Position numbers and translations under genes: made by a program
Shown here: in pieces, positions 32,501 to 41,864 of the stretch
How the letters are laid out: each line of letters begins with the position of its first letter
How positions within the stretch are numbered: the first letter of the stretch is position 1
Notes under the pieces: model-generated
What the model saw: the letters and a program-made list of their open reading frames with translations, nothing else
The model's database searches: none
What the model was told of the DNA's origin: nothing
Assembly: GCF_963576675.1 (NCBI RefSeq)
Contig: NC_088914.1
Span: 16,037,001-16,101,000, forward strand
Direction of reading: 5' to 3'
Length of the DNA: 64,000 nt
Source of the DNA: Euphorbia lathyris
Taxonomy: Eukaryota; Streptophyta; Magnoliopsida; Malpighiales; Euphorbiaceae

Positions 32501-32931
32501 TAATAATAATAATTTTAGTATCAATCACATCACATCAGTCAGATTGTCTCTATGATTTTTCTTTCAATACAACTATCAATAATTGTTTCTTAGTTCTAGC
32601 TGAACACTTTTTACATGTACTCTTTACAGTAAAACACGAAAAGGAAAAACAAACGGACACTTATTTGTTGTTGGCAGGTTTTAAGGAACCTTTTATAACA
32701 TGTTGTGGACATGGAGGAAAGTACAATTACAACACAAGTGCAAGATGTGGTGCAAGAAAGATTGTGAATGGAAAAGAGGAAATAATAGCAAATTCTTGCA
32801 AAGATCCATCAATTAAAATAATATGGGATGGAGTTCATTTTACTGAGGCTGCTAACAAATGGATCTTCCTCCAATTTCTTAATGGCTCTTTTTCAGATCC
32901 ACCTACTCCTTTACATCTCTCTTGTCCATAA
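20535..32931 (+). CDS. GDSL esterase/lipase, five exons, intact (383 residues)
   Basis: Exons 20535-20781, 22557-22766, 31303-31472, 31561-31831 and 32678-32931 join in phase with GT-AG borders. They encode 383 residues, the usual family length. A hydrophobic N-terminus ([12 protein letters not shown]) suggests secretion. Block [13 protein letters not shown] places the nucleophile at Ser42. Other blocks are [14 protein letters not shown] (Asn178), [19 protein letters not shown] and [12 protein letters not shown] (Asp350, His353), so all catalytic positions are present. It resembles the plant clade that includes FXG1-type apoplastic enzymes. Substrate unknown: acyl-ester hydrolysis is expected from the family, but some members act on glycans. 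Introns 1, 2 and 4 carry transposable elements, and intron 2 is 8,536 bp. Confidence 0.93.
20866..21253. mobile_element. Foldback MITE in GDSL intron 1
   Basis: The left end (near GATCCGTAAACTAAAACTTC and AGTTAATTAGGA) is inversely repeated at the right end (TCCCAATTAATTTAAAG, AGGATCC). Borders are approximate and I found no convincing target duplication. The same family recurs in intron 2. Confidence 0.5.
21254..22556. other. Rest of GDSL intron 1, no gene seen
   Basis: Very AT-rich, with TATATATA tracts near 21530 and 21700. Only chance ORFs. Confidence 0.6.
22787..23196. mobile_element. Foldback MITE in GDSL intron 2, same family as intron 1 copy
   Basis: The left part (AAAGTCAATTAGAATCTTAAA) is inversely repeated on the right (TTTAAAGTCTCAATTAACTTT). 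Near 23050-23140 there is an internal tandem duplication of about 44 bp containing CTTAGTTCAGAGACCTGATT. Borders are approximate. Confidence 0.5.
23350..24273 (-). CDS. LINE RNase H region (307 codons, third frame)
   Basis: Contains a type I RNase H domain: [20 protein letters not shown] (first catalytic Asp), [10 protein letters not shown] (Glu), [12 protein letters not shown] (Asp) and [11 protein letters not shown]. The frame opens with GTG at 24273 overlapping the ORF2 stop (GTGA). No ATG is close, so it is reached either by frameshifting or because a one-base indel split an originally continuous ORF2. The N-terminal 140 residues are low in conserved features. Confidence 0.8.
   Translation of the reverse strand: MSRNDGGGGLARVEIPRVGEGMRGSGTFILNNFCFAGPAERRRLSAAFAAPENDGGHVGTSTAGADNHLLVAYHQEQIRRDEAFGVSSEQQSRNAASGAVNLGDVAAATPIGAQNSSVFNETFRMQRNSEVRLGTESNRLPQNPKWCPPPCNYLKCNVDAAMFNDEGAIGAGVVLRDCMGSFIQGYSTHQLGVVSVKMAEAMALKESMGWVLSLGYNSVMFESDAKVVLDSIQAQHRDLTEFGQIIQDIRDFIHDHPNFKVNLVARLANEAAHAMARNARSYANSLTHWSSPVFIRSILIRDASLCY
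24270..27851 (-). CDS. LINE ORF2: endonuclease and reverse transcriptase (1193 residues, open)
   Basis: Residues 1-230 are an exonuclease-endonuclease-phosphatase domain (start [33 protein letters not shown]). The RT domain spans about 470-740, with [54 protein letters not shown] and the catalytic FFADDSFLF. The zf-RVT-like region lies near 1060-1130 ([15 protein letters not shown]). No stop or frameshift occurs across 3.6 kb, so insertion is probably recent. The start ATG (27851) overlaps the ORF1 stop as ATGA. Confidence 0.95.
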   Translation of the reverse strand: MSCLSWNCRGLGNPRAVRSLGELLKAHAPSMVFLIETIVNTARMEVLRSKFGFAGCFVVEARGHSGGLALLWKTENAVEVKSFSDHHIEAVVKGGNHGDWRLVGFYGMADRARHKESWDLLGSLAYNPGIPWLVLGDFNCILNQQEKAGGLAYPQYLMNQFSEIITSCDLIELNMTGSRFTWERGRGSSNWIRERLDRAFGSIDWCSKFPQYVVSNLVTGYSDHSPILVELGGVPKRRIGRRFRYDRAWTKEMDFEGLVANSWYQNRQAGFIKRLELCCVEMSVWGRNFKARFDKKMSRWRSIMEQTRDCTDHGRVETFLHARRRLNELLEQEESYWYQRAKAFWLKEGDSNSKFFHASVKARKQMNRISSLLNEEGVEVSGGHDICNVAKVYFERVFLGSGRANYDEIVSLPVKVSEAMNVDLTCAFTFEEFSKAIHQMHPDKSPGPDGLNPGFFQHFWPAIGRDVFDACVDWLEKYEFPPKLNDTIITLIPKCQNPRSMTELRPISLCNVLYKLIAKVLANRLKVILPEVILESQSAFVPGRSLIDSVQVAFEILHHMKRNNRGVKGEVALKIDISKAYDRVDWGFLKEVMRRLGFCDKWIRWIILCISTVSYSVAVNHNMVGPIYPGRGLRQGDPLSPYLFLLCAEVLSQMIKNEEEEGSIRGFQICIGAPSITHLFFADDSFLFFGGSEVESIRIKEILDSYASVSGQAINLEKSGIFFSSNVKNDIRETICGILQIQAPLDTGRYLGLPSLIGRSKRAIFGFLKERLSKRLNNWTFKFLSAAGKEVLLKSVAQALPTFCMSTFLLPKSTCDELQKMMNSFWWGTKADGRKRIHWLEWKRMCGKKCVGGLGFKDLREFNMALLGKQGWKLIDEPNTLVSRMFKAKYYPGRTFLTSKLGTNPSFVWRSIWCSIDLLKSGLRWCIGRGDQVIAHQDTWIWEKDKLWLDPVENRAGREMKVGELFIQGSRIWDRGKLESCFDGETARTIETMVIPFSVKDDKLIWHYTADGVYSAKSGYNLQGSSRNNSGDIAGWKVLWKLEIPPKIKLFAWKLMSGILPLRTKLASRRIPIATNCLLCPNDIEHGWHLFAGCAFAKACWDLVGLAPPGEDWEYIEEWMLNLCAGSQNIVIQKSMTVLWAIWQARNKMLWDQDACRPEVTMRLSGRFVEELEEAQKSKKMELRRVRGEGEVR
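27848..28987 (-). pseudogene. LINE ORF1: DUF4283 and CCHC RNA-binding protein, one in-frame stop
   Basis: The same frame reads from [13 protein letters not shown] (28987) to the stop at 27850-27848, with a single TAA at 28723-28721. The stop falls in a DUF4283-like stretch (NLFIF then FFHCVD), where a Gln codon would be one change away. Downstream are [21 protein letters not shown] and the zinc knuckle [17 protein letters not shown]. Such proteins bind LINE RNA. The last bases form ATGA with the ORF2 start. Confidence 0.85.
28988..29506 (-). other. 5' leader of the LINE
   Basis: Purine-poor on the minus strand (AC-rich on plus), no ORF of its own in element orientation. Likely holds the internal LINE promoter; no motif assigned. 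Confidence 0.5.
29527..30512. mobile_element. Long-inverted-repeat MULE-like element (986 bp) with perfect 9-bp duplication
   Basis: Two arms of nearly 490 bp form a near-complete palindrome. Ends are GGGATAATTACTAATTTGAC and its inverse (GTAATTATCCC). Flanking TATTATTAA is duplicated exactly (29518-29526 and 30513-30521). The arms contain matched CTT/GAA trinucleotide tracts (about 29652-29755 and 30270-30370). The centre carries repeated TGTCGCATTTCGTC motifs. No transposase. The 9-bp duplication and long TIRs point to Mutator-like parentage. Confidence 0.9.
30618..31125. mobile_element. Second MULE-like foldback element (508 bp) in the same intron
   Basis: The left terminus GGGTAAATTAAAAAA and the right terminus (inverse of GGATAAATTAAAAAATA) are flanked by the exact 9-bp duplication TTTATTTTA (30609-30617 and 31126-31134). 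The arms pair imperfectly inward (for example around GTCAATTGCATATCTC). Non-coding. Confidence 0.82.
32016..32280 (+). repeat. 75-bp direct repeat pair in GDSL intron 4 (TRIM- or SINE-like)
   Basis: TGTTGGAGATTAATATAAGA starts at 32016 and again at 32206, and homology runs about 75 bp to GCGGTTCCATGA. Between the copies, GTTCGAGTCC (near 32101) matches a Pol III B box. Either a tiny terminal-repeat element or a tRNA-like SINE with a partial duplication; not resolved. Confidence 0.5.
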
Positions 32932-33660
32932 TCTTCATTTTTGCATTTTGTTTCTTGCAAATCTTGTAAAATTATTACAACTTTCACATTTTAGATTAAT
33001 AGATTTTTGGGTAAGATAAGATTAAGTTTAATGTATGAGTCTAATGTTTTACGGATGGAGAAATTTCAAGCTCAACGTAGTTAAGGTAACGGGATTATAC
33101 CAACGTAGTTAAAATTACCATAATGGTTTTCTTAATCCTTTTTTTTTCTATTAGAAGTGTCTAATGCAATGCTTTGACGTGGTTGTAATAAGCAATTTAT
33201 GGTGTACTGTGATTTGATGATATGTGTCATATTAACTAATAAAAGATTAATCTATGTAATTAATTAATTAAACTATTTTTAGCTAATTATTTATGTATAA
33301 TTTTAGACTTTAGTATATAAATTCTAAACTTTAAAATATTAATATGCTTGATTTATTTAAATTTCCTATTAATTGTCTTAATCTTGTGATTAATTAGGTA
33401 AATTTATCAAAATTAGTCCATTCCTTTTATTTACACTAAAATTAATATTTGTTTTTAGTAAAAGTTGGGCACCGAAGAAGAGGAGAGCTATCTCGACATC
33501 CCAACTAGATTGACACCTCAAGCTAACCCCCAAGTGTAAGGGGAGGAGTTTGGCCATAGGCAAACTCAACCTCAAGCATTGACAAACCTACGAGAAGGCT
33601 TCGACATCAAGTGGCGAATGGGACATATCAATGTACACTGATGGTGGAGGCCGAGTTTAG
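32932..33660. other. Downstream of the GDSL gene, no gene seen
   Basis: AT-rich 3' UTR and intergenic DNA. Short ORFs only. Confidence 0.6.
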
Positions 33661-33663
33661 AAG

Positions 33664-34045
33664 CAACACTATAGGGGGTATGGACTACCCTGATGTTGGA
33701 TTTCCACCATCCCTTGTGTCAGTAGTCGGTACTGGCTTAAGCGATCCACTCTCGTCCACTAGGGACAGGAGAGTCAAGCATTCGTCCTTCATAAAGGGAG
33801 GCGGATGACTCCATAGAGAGGAACTCTATGGACACTATGACCGGTGAGAGCCCATAGTGCGTGCCCATTCTAGGGCGAGGTTTAACCACAAGGAGACCCT
33901 CCGGGACGGAATATTGACAAATGTATTGATGAGATGCTAAAAGGGGATAAACCCCTTCGGTAGGAGTTGGCTGGCCGAGACTTGGAGGAAAGTCAAGGCG
34001 CCCACAGGGTTTTTAGCCTGGCTTAGACTTGGCCCCTGACACCTA
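33664..34045 (+). repeat. Unnamed dispersed repeat R, copy 2
   Basis: Same sequence family as 16455-16830, in the same orientation. Shared tracts include GTCCACTAGGGA, CATAGTGCGTGCCCATT and ACCCCTTCGGTAGGAGTTGG, ending TTTTAGCCTGGCT. It sits immediately downstream (in element sense) of the LINE remnant on the minus strand. Confidence 0.8.
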
Positions 34046-34099
34046 GAACCCTAATCCAAATATTATTAAAAGAATGAATAAAATAAGTATGAATAAAAT

Positions 34100-35480
34100 A
34101 AGTGTAAAGGAAAGAAATAATCTAAGCAAAACGAAATTGAACTACAGAAGCAAAATCATTCGAGATGAACGGTTTACAAAAACCAGGAGCTGAGTTCCAC
34201 CAATTTAGACCCGAGGTGGCTAACGCCTTTTTTACCAATGCATCAGCTCTGTGATTTCCCTTATGGAAAATGTGAGAAATCACCGCTGTCATATTGTCCA
34301 TATGAAATAAAATGCTAACCATCTTTGACAAAGTTCCGAGAGAACCTCCCTCTCTCTATGCCTGATAAGCGAGACCACATAGGTGGAGTCATATTCAATC
34401 CAATGATTTTGCCACCCCTTTTGCCAAGCCGTCGAAATAGCATATTTTGTTGCTCGAAGTTCCACAATATATGTAAACATAGTGGGGGGATCTAGAATGA
34501 AAAAGCTCCTCATGGGAAGCCTCTTGCCATTCAAAAAATCCCCTTCTACCTCCCAAACTAGGAGCTAATAATGTTGACCCGTCTGTATTAACTTTTATCC
34601 AACTTGGAGGAGGGCTGCTAAGAGATATAAATTACCTTAGCAGCTGTAGAGGGACGTTAGGAACATATAAGAGCCTCAACATTCTATGATCCGCCAGAGC
34701 GGTTGTCGTGGTACTTGTTGATAGGGAATCATATTCCCTGATGGATGCCTAAAGCCCATGAAGAAAAACACAGTAGTTAGGGGTTACAGGTTCAAAAAAG
34801 CAAGGTTTCTCATCTGCCAAATGAGGCAAACTGTGGTAATAATTGCAGTCACCCAGAGAGCACGATTCTACCGAAAAGGTTTTAGCGTTGCATTTAGAAC
34901 CAGTTCACGAATCATTCCCTAGAAGTTGAGCTTTATGCCAAATAAATCACTAATAAGATTTCAAAAATATTTTCAGAAATAAATCACTAATAAGCTTTAT
35001 GCCCCCATTCTGTTTTTTGAATCTGTTGAATAACAATAGCTTTCAAAAATTCGCAAGTTAGACCAAATTCCTTCAACTAGAAAATCATCCACTTTATATG
35101 TCAGTGTCCGTTGTAAATTTATATCTAAATGAGGTTGTTGAGAAACCATTTGAATAGTCCATTTCGATGTCTAGGAGTTTATATTTGAATAATGACTAAG
35201 CTAGCAAAATCATGCATCCCTAAGCTCAAAATAAACTTGCTTGAACAATGACTAAATACTAGAATTGACTAGCGTTGTTCTGGAGACCCCCAGGTAGTGA
35301 GGAAACGAGATTTTAAGAGAGAGGGGACAAAAAAAAGTGTGTCGAAATCAGCTCCCATGAAATCTTTCCTATAATACATGTCTCTCAATTCTTTCAAACC
35401 TAATCCTCCAAATTTGACAGTGCCACAACATCGAACCTAAGCAATTGTAACAAGCTTTTTGTCATCCACACTTGTAGGTT
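34100..35480 (-). pseudogene. Degenerate LINE remnant (RNase H and RT C-terminal part)
   Basis: In two frames of the minus strand: ELRATKYAISTAWQKGWQNH and YDSTYVVSLIRH (34534-34289), then FHKGNHRADALVKKALA (34331-34122), an RNase H end. Farther upstream, about 35420-35350, FGGLGLKELRD matches the LINE ORF2 region that reads [12 protein letters not shown] in the intact LINE. Many stops between. Not the same copy as the intron LINE. Confidence 0.7.
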
Positions 35481-36799
35481 TCAAGCCTCGCCCGGAAGAT
35501 CCTAGGGGATGAAACCATTGGTCGACTAACTATTATTGAAACGAATTCAATACGTGAATCAAACGATTCGGTAGGACCGAAGTTTGGAGATTAGTAAAGT
35601 CACCACATAGGTAAACAAGAAAAAGTAACATGAATTAGGTACTGTTTCGTGCCTTTTTGGTGTCGAGTGGATCAGATTGCGAGCGTGCCAGTAGCTTTGT
35701 AGAAAAAACTACAAAAAGAGCTAATAACTAAGATCTAACTTCTAATCAAAATGAAAGTGTAAAAGTCTTAAAGGACATAAAATGCCTAAAGTTCGTAGTG
35801 GAACCTAGAAGACTGGTTATGACTATACTAAGATGTTGCAAGAGAAAGAATCTAAAAGAGAAACATGTACTTGAATTGAATTGAGATGCTTGTATTGATT
35901 GAATTGGAAGACTAGGGCTAGAGCTTACAAATTGAAAGTAAGATTCTAATGAACAAACTATGGCTATAAAATAGCTAGAGTCCGTAGTGTGAGAATTGTT
36001 TGAATTCCATTAAGGTTTGATTTGAGTTGATTTCATTGTTGTTGAATTGGTTAAGTTGGATCCCTCTTTCTCTTTCTTTTCTTTCTTAAATACTGCTTCG
36101 TGGTTCTGGTAACCGCTGCCCCACGTTTTCTTCCCACTACCCCACGCTCTCCTCTTTGGGTCTCATTTTGCGCAACGGGCTCTGGTTTCTCTTATGGATT
36201 CATCTCACGTTCGTAACTACCCACGTTTCTATCTATGTTCTTCACCCACGTTTTCGTTGGTTCGTGGAGTAAGTTGTCGCTGTGGAGAAACTCCGCTTCT
36301 CCTGTCGTTTGGCCAGCTTGTTCTGTTTCTCATGGGTCACGCTAACTGTGCTCCGTTTTCTGGCTCTTTCTCTCACTGGCGCTTTCTCCACGTCGATCCT
36401 GCTCAGTTAGTCCCATCATAACTGTAGGGGAAATAGGCACATTATGGGGAGGCTGGAATTTTCACAAAGAAAAGTGGTTAGGCACCCCATTACCACATGG
36501 TGAACCACCAACCTCTTACTCAACACTACTAGGCACTAAATGTCTAATCACATATTCTTTTAAGTTTAAAATTAATTTGAAAATCTTTTCTTTCTCGCTT
36601 TTAAAAGCCGATTTAATCCATAAATACATTCTACATGTAAGCTAAAGAAGTAAAAATAACTCAAATTACAACAGTTATACAAAAATATACACAAATATGT
36701 ACAAATAAGAAACAATCCTATTTGATGTGTCAAGGACCTGCATAAAGCCTAAACTAAGTCTGGATACCAAAAAATGCCCTAAAATAGGTCAAAATAGAA
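35481..36799. other. No gene recognised
   Basis: Mixed-composition DNA. A 75-codon ORF at 36194-36421 has no recognisable motif. Possibly the non-coding interior of an old retroelement. Confidence 0.4.
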
Positions 36800-37060
36800 T
36801 TCCAGCAGCTTTACAGACGGAATAAGTCCGTCCAGGATGTCACTTACCCAAAAAGAACTCAAATCAAGCCATTTCCGACGGAAAAAGAACCTCCAAACTA
36901 CTTTCCAGCAGCATTACCGACGGAACAGATCCGCCACAGAACTATAATTACAAACAGGAACCTAAATTAAGCTATTTCAGACGGAAATTTTCATCACAGA
37001 AGCTGAAAGGCACTTTCCAGCAGCATTACCAACAGAACAGATTCGTTGTAGAATGTCATT
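36800..37060. repeat. Diverged tandem repeat, about three units of 103-112 bp
   Basis: TTCCAGCAGC followed by TTAC-GACGG recurs at 36800, 36903 and 37015. Each is followed by GA-CAGATCCG-like sequence. Confidence 0.6.
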
Positions 37061-39810
37061 TATTAATTGAAAATGCATTTCTGATGAATATTATCCGTCG
37101 TTAAACCCTTGTTTGCGTAGAATTTTCATAAAAATTCCAGCAAACCCCTTTAAGAACTAAATACCCCAAATCTAGTCTAAATATACACATTCAACCTCGA
37201 ACTACCGTATCGGGATCCGAGAATGGTATTTATTTTATAAACGTTGTTTCCCGAGCTAGCTAAAACAACAGTGCACAATGTAGGAGACTTCGATGTTAAG
37301 AAAAATAAAGAGTAAAAGGAAACTACTTATTAAAAGAATTGGAATCTAACTAAAATAATAAAAGCGGACTATGAAATACAGTTGAAATGTGTAAAAAATG
37401 ACTAAAGTAATGTAGATACGAGCTATTTTCCTTAGAATTTACATTTACGATTTGCAAATCTCGTTTAAACGAACCGAAACTACTGATTTTAAGTGTTTCG
37501 AATTGGATTTCCACTATTTTCTTTCTGTTTCTCTCTATTTTCTCCTAATTTTAGTCAGTTTTTGCCCTAAAAATCTTCCAATTCAGGCATCGAGGTTCAT
37601 TCCCCTTTTATAAGGTGCGGATCTCGAGGTCAAAAAGCCCTTGGGACTTGTGCCCGCAGCACCAACTCGAGTCTTCAGGGCTCGTGTTGGGCCGACAGGC
37701 CTGACCTACCGGTCGCTGCTCGATCATCGGGCGCTAGGTGTCAAGTGTCATTCGACCATCGGGTCTAGTTGTTGTTCGATTGTCGTTTGGGCACTGCATT
37801 TTAATTTTGTGTGAATGATTCAGTCGTTTTCAGTATTATGTTTCTTGATCATTTTACGAAATTTTTAATCACAGGTCCTCCGACTCCAGTGTCTACAACA
37901 CTACCTGCCTAGAGGAAATTCCGAATTGGTGACTCCCAAATTCGGCCCTATTGTATTGGTCCATCAGGTAGAGTGTAACAGGGCCCTATGGGGACCACAG
38001 GACTACTTTATTTATAGGGAGATTCTCTCTGCTAAGCCCTCCGCGGACCGTGGCAAGGTACCTCTAGGCTTATAAACCCTTTAGCGTGGCTTTCTGCTTT
38101 CTTCTGACAATCTCTTTATGATAAAGAGATTCATTTTGCAAGTTCGTCATTACGGGTAGCTCCTACAAAAGATCGGAGAATTCTTTCTTTCTCTTCCGAC
38201 CTTTTTAATTTAAGTCCAACTACTCGGATAGCAAAATCGTAAGTGCTTTTTCAAACCATGGAAAGCATTGAAAGAAGAACACATGTAAAGCATTCAAAGA
38301 AGAGCGATTACTTGGTTCATAAAAAAAATCATTCTCATAAGCTTAATGAACCCGACCACGTCACGCTAAGGTTCATAAAGGTAACTCTGACCTCCTTGAT
38401 CCTCACCCTAAAGCCAATGCATGAGTTTGGTTCTCTCCATTAACCGCTCAAATCTTATGCTCAATGAGGTCCCGATACCTTATTCTGGAAGCTAGGCACA
38501 AACTCGTTCACATCTCATGTCCGAACGATCATCTCCCATCATCATTCTGACTTGTTATCTCTTTATATCTCGAATCCATCGTGATGGTAGGACTCTCTCT
38601 TCGCCTTGGCTGCTAATTAAATTGAAGATACCTTTTTTTTAGTAGCTCGCTATTGATATAAAAGGGAATAAAGGGTGAAAGAACCTAACCTATTTGTTTC
38701 GTTAGAACAAGCTTATCATAGATGGATTGTTTACCTTAGAAGGACCGCATTTTTAGAAATAAAGTTTTTTATCAGAATATCAGCCAATGGATCCCTTAAC
38801 TATTAGCAACCAACTATCATTAAGAATTTCATCTTTGGACCAAAAATAGGCGAAGGGTGGAATATCACAAAGAGAAAGCGTTCCACATCAAAGTGAAATA
38901 GAGTACTTAATCTTTTTTCTTTCATCGTTGTTGTTTTCACTAAACAGATATTTTCCTTGTCGATCATCATATCCTTCCGAATTGTCTTCACCGGAGAAGC
39001 GAATGAGCCTAAAAGGGAAGGGAAAGAGATTACAGTAGGATGGAAAGAAAAGTGAAATCACCTTCTCAAGAGTTTAAGTAGGGAGGTCGGCCATTTATGA
39101 ACAATAAAACTATACACAAAGGAGCTAGCTAAAACCAATTTTTTTTTATCAAAGTTGAGACCTGGGTAAATATTGTTAGGGTATGCCCTAGTTCCGAGAC
39201 ATTATATTTAACAGTATCATTGACTGTAAAGCAATAATTTGTTAGGTCATACTTACTTGTGCAAGATGATTAATAGAGTATCCGTTTGAAACCCAACTTT
39301 GATTAAGTTTTGATTATGACAAAGGAATAAGATCCCTCAATAGATTAAAAATTCAAAATTAAATATTGCCCTATGAACTAACAATTTTTTTTATAAGTGT
39401 GGAATATTATTCAATGCAATTAGGATGCCTCTGCCCCATGAACAAATCAGAAGAAAAAGGCCTTCACCAAATAAAGGCCCATACAGAAGCAAGGCCTAAG
39501 TCCAAATAAGAAGCCCAAGACCAATGCGCCAGAAGAGACAATTGTGTTGTCTTCCCCAAACTTTTCATTTCTGGTTTTGTGCAAAAACTGTCATCTCTGT
39601 AATAACCCATCTATCTCCATACACAAATATAGGAACTCTCCAGCTAGAACAGAATCCAAGAGAAGATTCGATGATAAAAAACTCCTCAACGGTCTTCTAA
39701 GTCAAACAACTAGTTTCAAAAAACGGTAATTCACTAGTCAAACTAGAATCCAAGAGAAGAATTGAGGACAAAACTTCTCAAGGAATATCTTCTAAAGTCA
39801 AACGACTAGT
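37061..39810. other. No gene recognised; part may be organelle-derived
   Basis: The stretch of roughly 37900-39130 has more even base composition than its surroundings, lacks LTR or TIR structure, and has a texture like plant mitochondrial intergenic DNA. That is an impression, not a match. 39420-39800 holds an imperfect duplication (AGTCAAACGACTAGTTT-like at 39701 and 39795). Confidence 0.25.
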
Positions 39811-40615
39811 TTAAGAAAAATGGTCAGCATCTCTCTTAGACTTTACTACAATATCATCGATGTATAGCTCCAAGAACTTCCCTAACATGTCATGAAAAAT
39901 GGTGTTCATAGCTTTTTGGTAGGTTGCTCCAGCATTTTTCAAACCAAACGGCATGACCAACCACTCAAATGCCCCCAACGCTCCTGGACATCTAAAGACG
40001 GTCTTCGCTATGTCTGCTATTGGTATCAAAATCTGATTATATCCAGAAAAACCATCCAAGAAAGACAGGATGTCATTTCTGGACATAACATCGATCAACA
40101 TATCAGCAATGGGCATGGCATACACGTCTTTGGAGGATGCATTTTTTAGATCTCTGAAATCAATTCACACCCTGAGCTTGCCGTTCTTCTTCACCATGGG
40201 AACTATATTTGACAGCCATTGGGCATAGCTGGTTGATCGGATGAACTCTGCACTCAACAGCCTCTCGATCTCCTCTTGATCTTCAACTCTACTTCATTTG
40301 AAATCCTTCTAGGTGGCTGGCAGTGGGGCTCGAACTCAGGTTTAATTGGAATCTTGTGTTCTACCAAGCTCCTATCCAAGCTAGGCATATCTTTGTAGTC
40401 CCAGGCAAAGCAATCCTTGAACTCGTTTAAGAGCTCAACGATTTTCTTCCTCAGCCCTGGTTCCAACAACCCACTAATGAATGTAACCTTGGGCTCTTCT
40501 TTCGTTCCCAGGTTTACCTCCTCCAAAGGATCTTCTACCTGCCGAGGACTGTCTTCCAACTTCTGTGATGCGGCTTTAAGCTCATGCAGTTGGGGACATT
40601 TGATTTTTTAAATGC
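39811..40615 (-). pseudogene. Ty3/gypsy reverse transcriptase remnant
   Basis: 40559-40254 reads FISGLLEPGLRKKIVELLNE, FKDCFAWDYKDMP and LVEHKIPIKP, the segment before RT. After a broken stretch, 40125-39811 reads MPIADMLIDVMS, FLDGFSGYNQI, VMPFGLKNAGATYQKAMN and YIDDIVVKSK. Catalytic YIDD is retained but the gene is fragmentary and no LTRs were found. It belongs to a different gypsy lineage from G1/G2. Confidence 0.88.
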
Positions 40616-41310
40616 TTAGTTAGATTTTTCTACATAGAATAGCATTTTTATGAGGTCGCCCCCATCCCAATCTGTGAAGGGAAACGTAGTGTTTCAGGGT
40701 TTTCCGAAAAAAATCAAAAAAATTATAAAAAATCTATAAAACTATGACGCAGAGATAAATATCTTCTTAAAGCAAAATACGTAAGACACTAATGTAACCT
40801 CTCGGGGGATCTAGAGTTCAGAATTCACCGAGGGCTTAGATCTTGGCTCGTTTAATTGGACGTAAATGTTTAATTGTTTTCATTATGGAAATCAGATGAA
40901 AAATTTGTGCTCAAATTGAACATCCCCACCACGATTAGAGAAGGCTCTTTAATATATTAAGAAAGGAAGTCCACAGATTAGGAAATATTCCATATGTAAT
41001 TTAATCTTTATAGGCGGAAATAATTATTTATCCTAGTTTCAGTAACGAAGGCAAATACACTAACCCCTAGGGAAACTCAGGCAAGACAGTCTATTGTAGA
41101 TTTTTTCGTCAATGCTTTTATAAATCAACAAGGTAAAAATTGGTTTAATACATCAAATTCCCTTTGAACTTGTTCAAAAAGCTCAACTGGCCTTCTATAC
41201 TTAGACGATGTCTCATTATCTCCTTAAACTTGCTTAAAGTGTTATGATTAAGTTCCTAAATACATAACAATGTTATAAAGATGCAAGGGAGGAGCCAGCC
41301 CGGAGCTGGA
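40616..41310. other. No gene seen; fragment of a foldback family at 41149-41280
   Basis: The stretch from CCCTTTGAACTTGTTCAAAAAG resembles one arm of the 19911-20421 element. Otherwise AT-rich. Confidence 0.45.
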
Positions 41311-41334
41311 GGGGGGGGGGGGGGGGGGGGGGGG
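41311..41334. repeat. Run of 24 G
   Basis: Uninterrupted G homopolymer preceded by GGAGCTGGA and followed by CTCGAGCCC. Potential quadruplex and an assembly-length caution. Confidence 0.9.
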
Positions 41335-41788
41335 CTCGAGCCCACCGATCTCCGGCACCACTCCTAAAGAATAGTGGTAGAGCCCCGGGTACCCCCTTAA
41401 GAGGGTTATATTTATACTTATAAAATAGGACGTGATTATATAATTAAGTTGAAATTTTTGGTTTAATTAGTATCTAAAAACTCTTCTCTAATCTATGGTA
41501 CCTGGTTCGAACCTCTTGCTCCTCATTCTATAAAATCCAATTATATGTTTTTCCCTTTTATTTTTTTTTCTTAAATTAAAATGTCAATATTCTTTAAGGG
41601 TTTTAAGTTGAGTTTTTTTTATATTTATTTTAGGGGTTTTGATGTGTTTAAATTTAGGGATTTTAATTTGAGAATTTAATTTAAGGGTTTTGATTTGGAG
41701 ATTTAATTTAGGAATATTTTCAATCAAAATACAAGAAGAAGTTTAAATTATTTACCACATAGACATTTTTTAAAATATGTTACAGATT

Positions 41789-41793
<5 letters not shown>
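41335..41793. other. No gene seen
   Basis: AT-rich, with several related short phrases (GGGTTTTGAT, GGGATTTTAATT). Confidence 0.5.

Positions 41794-41861
<68 letters not shown>
41794..41861. repeat. (TA)n microsatellite, about 68 bp
   Basis: Uninterrupted TA dinucleotide repeats. Confidence 0.95.

Positions 41862-41864
<3 letters not shown>

Noticed and set aside
39544..39729. Possible small gene
   Set aside because: 61 codons, no motif, and overlaps a local imperfect duplication.
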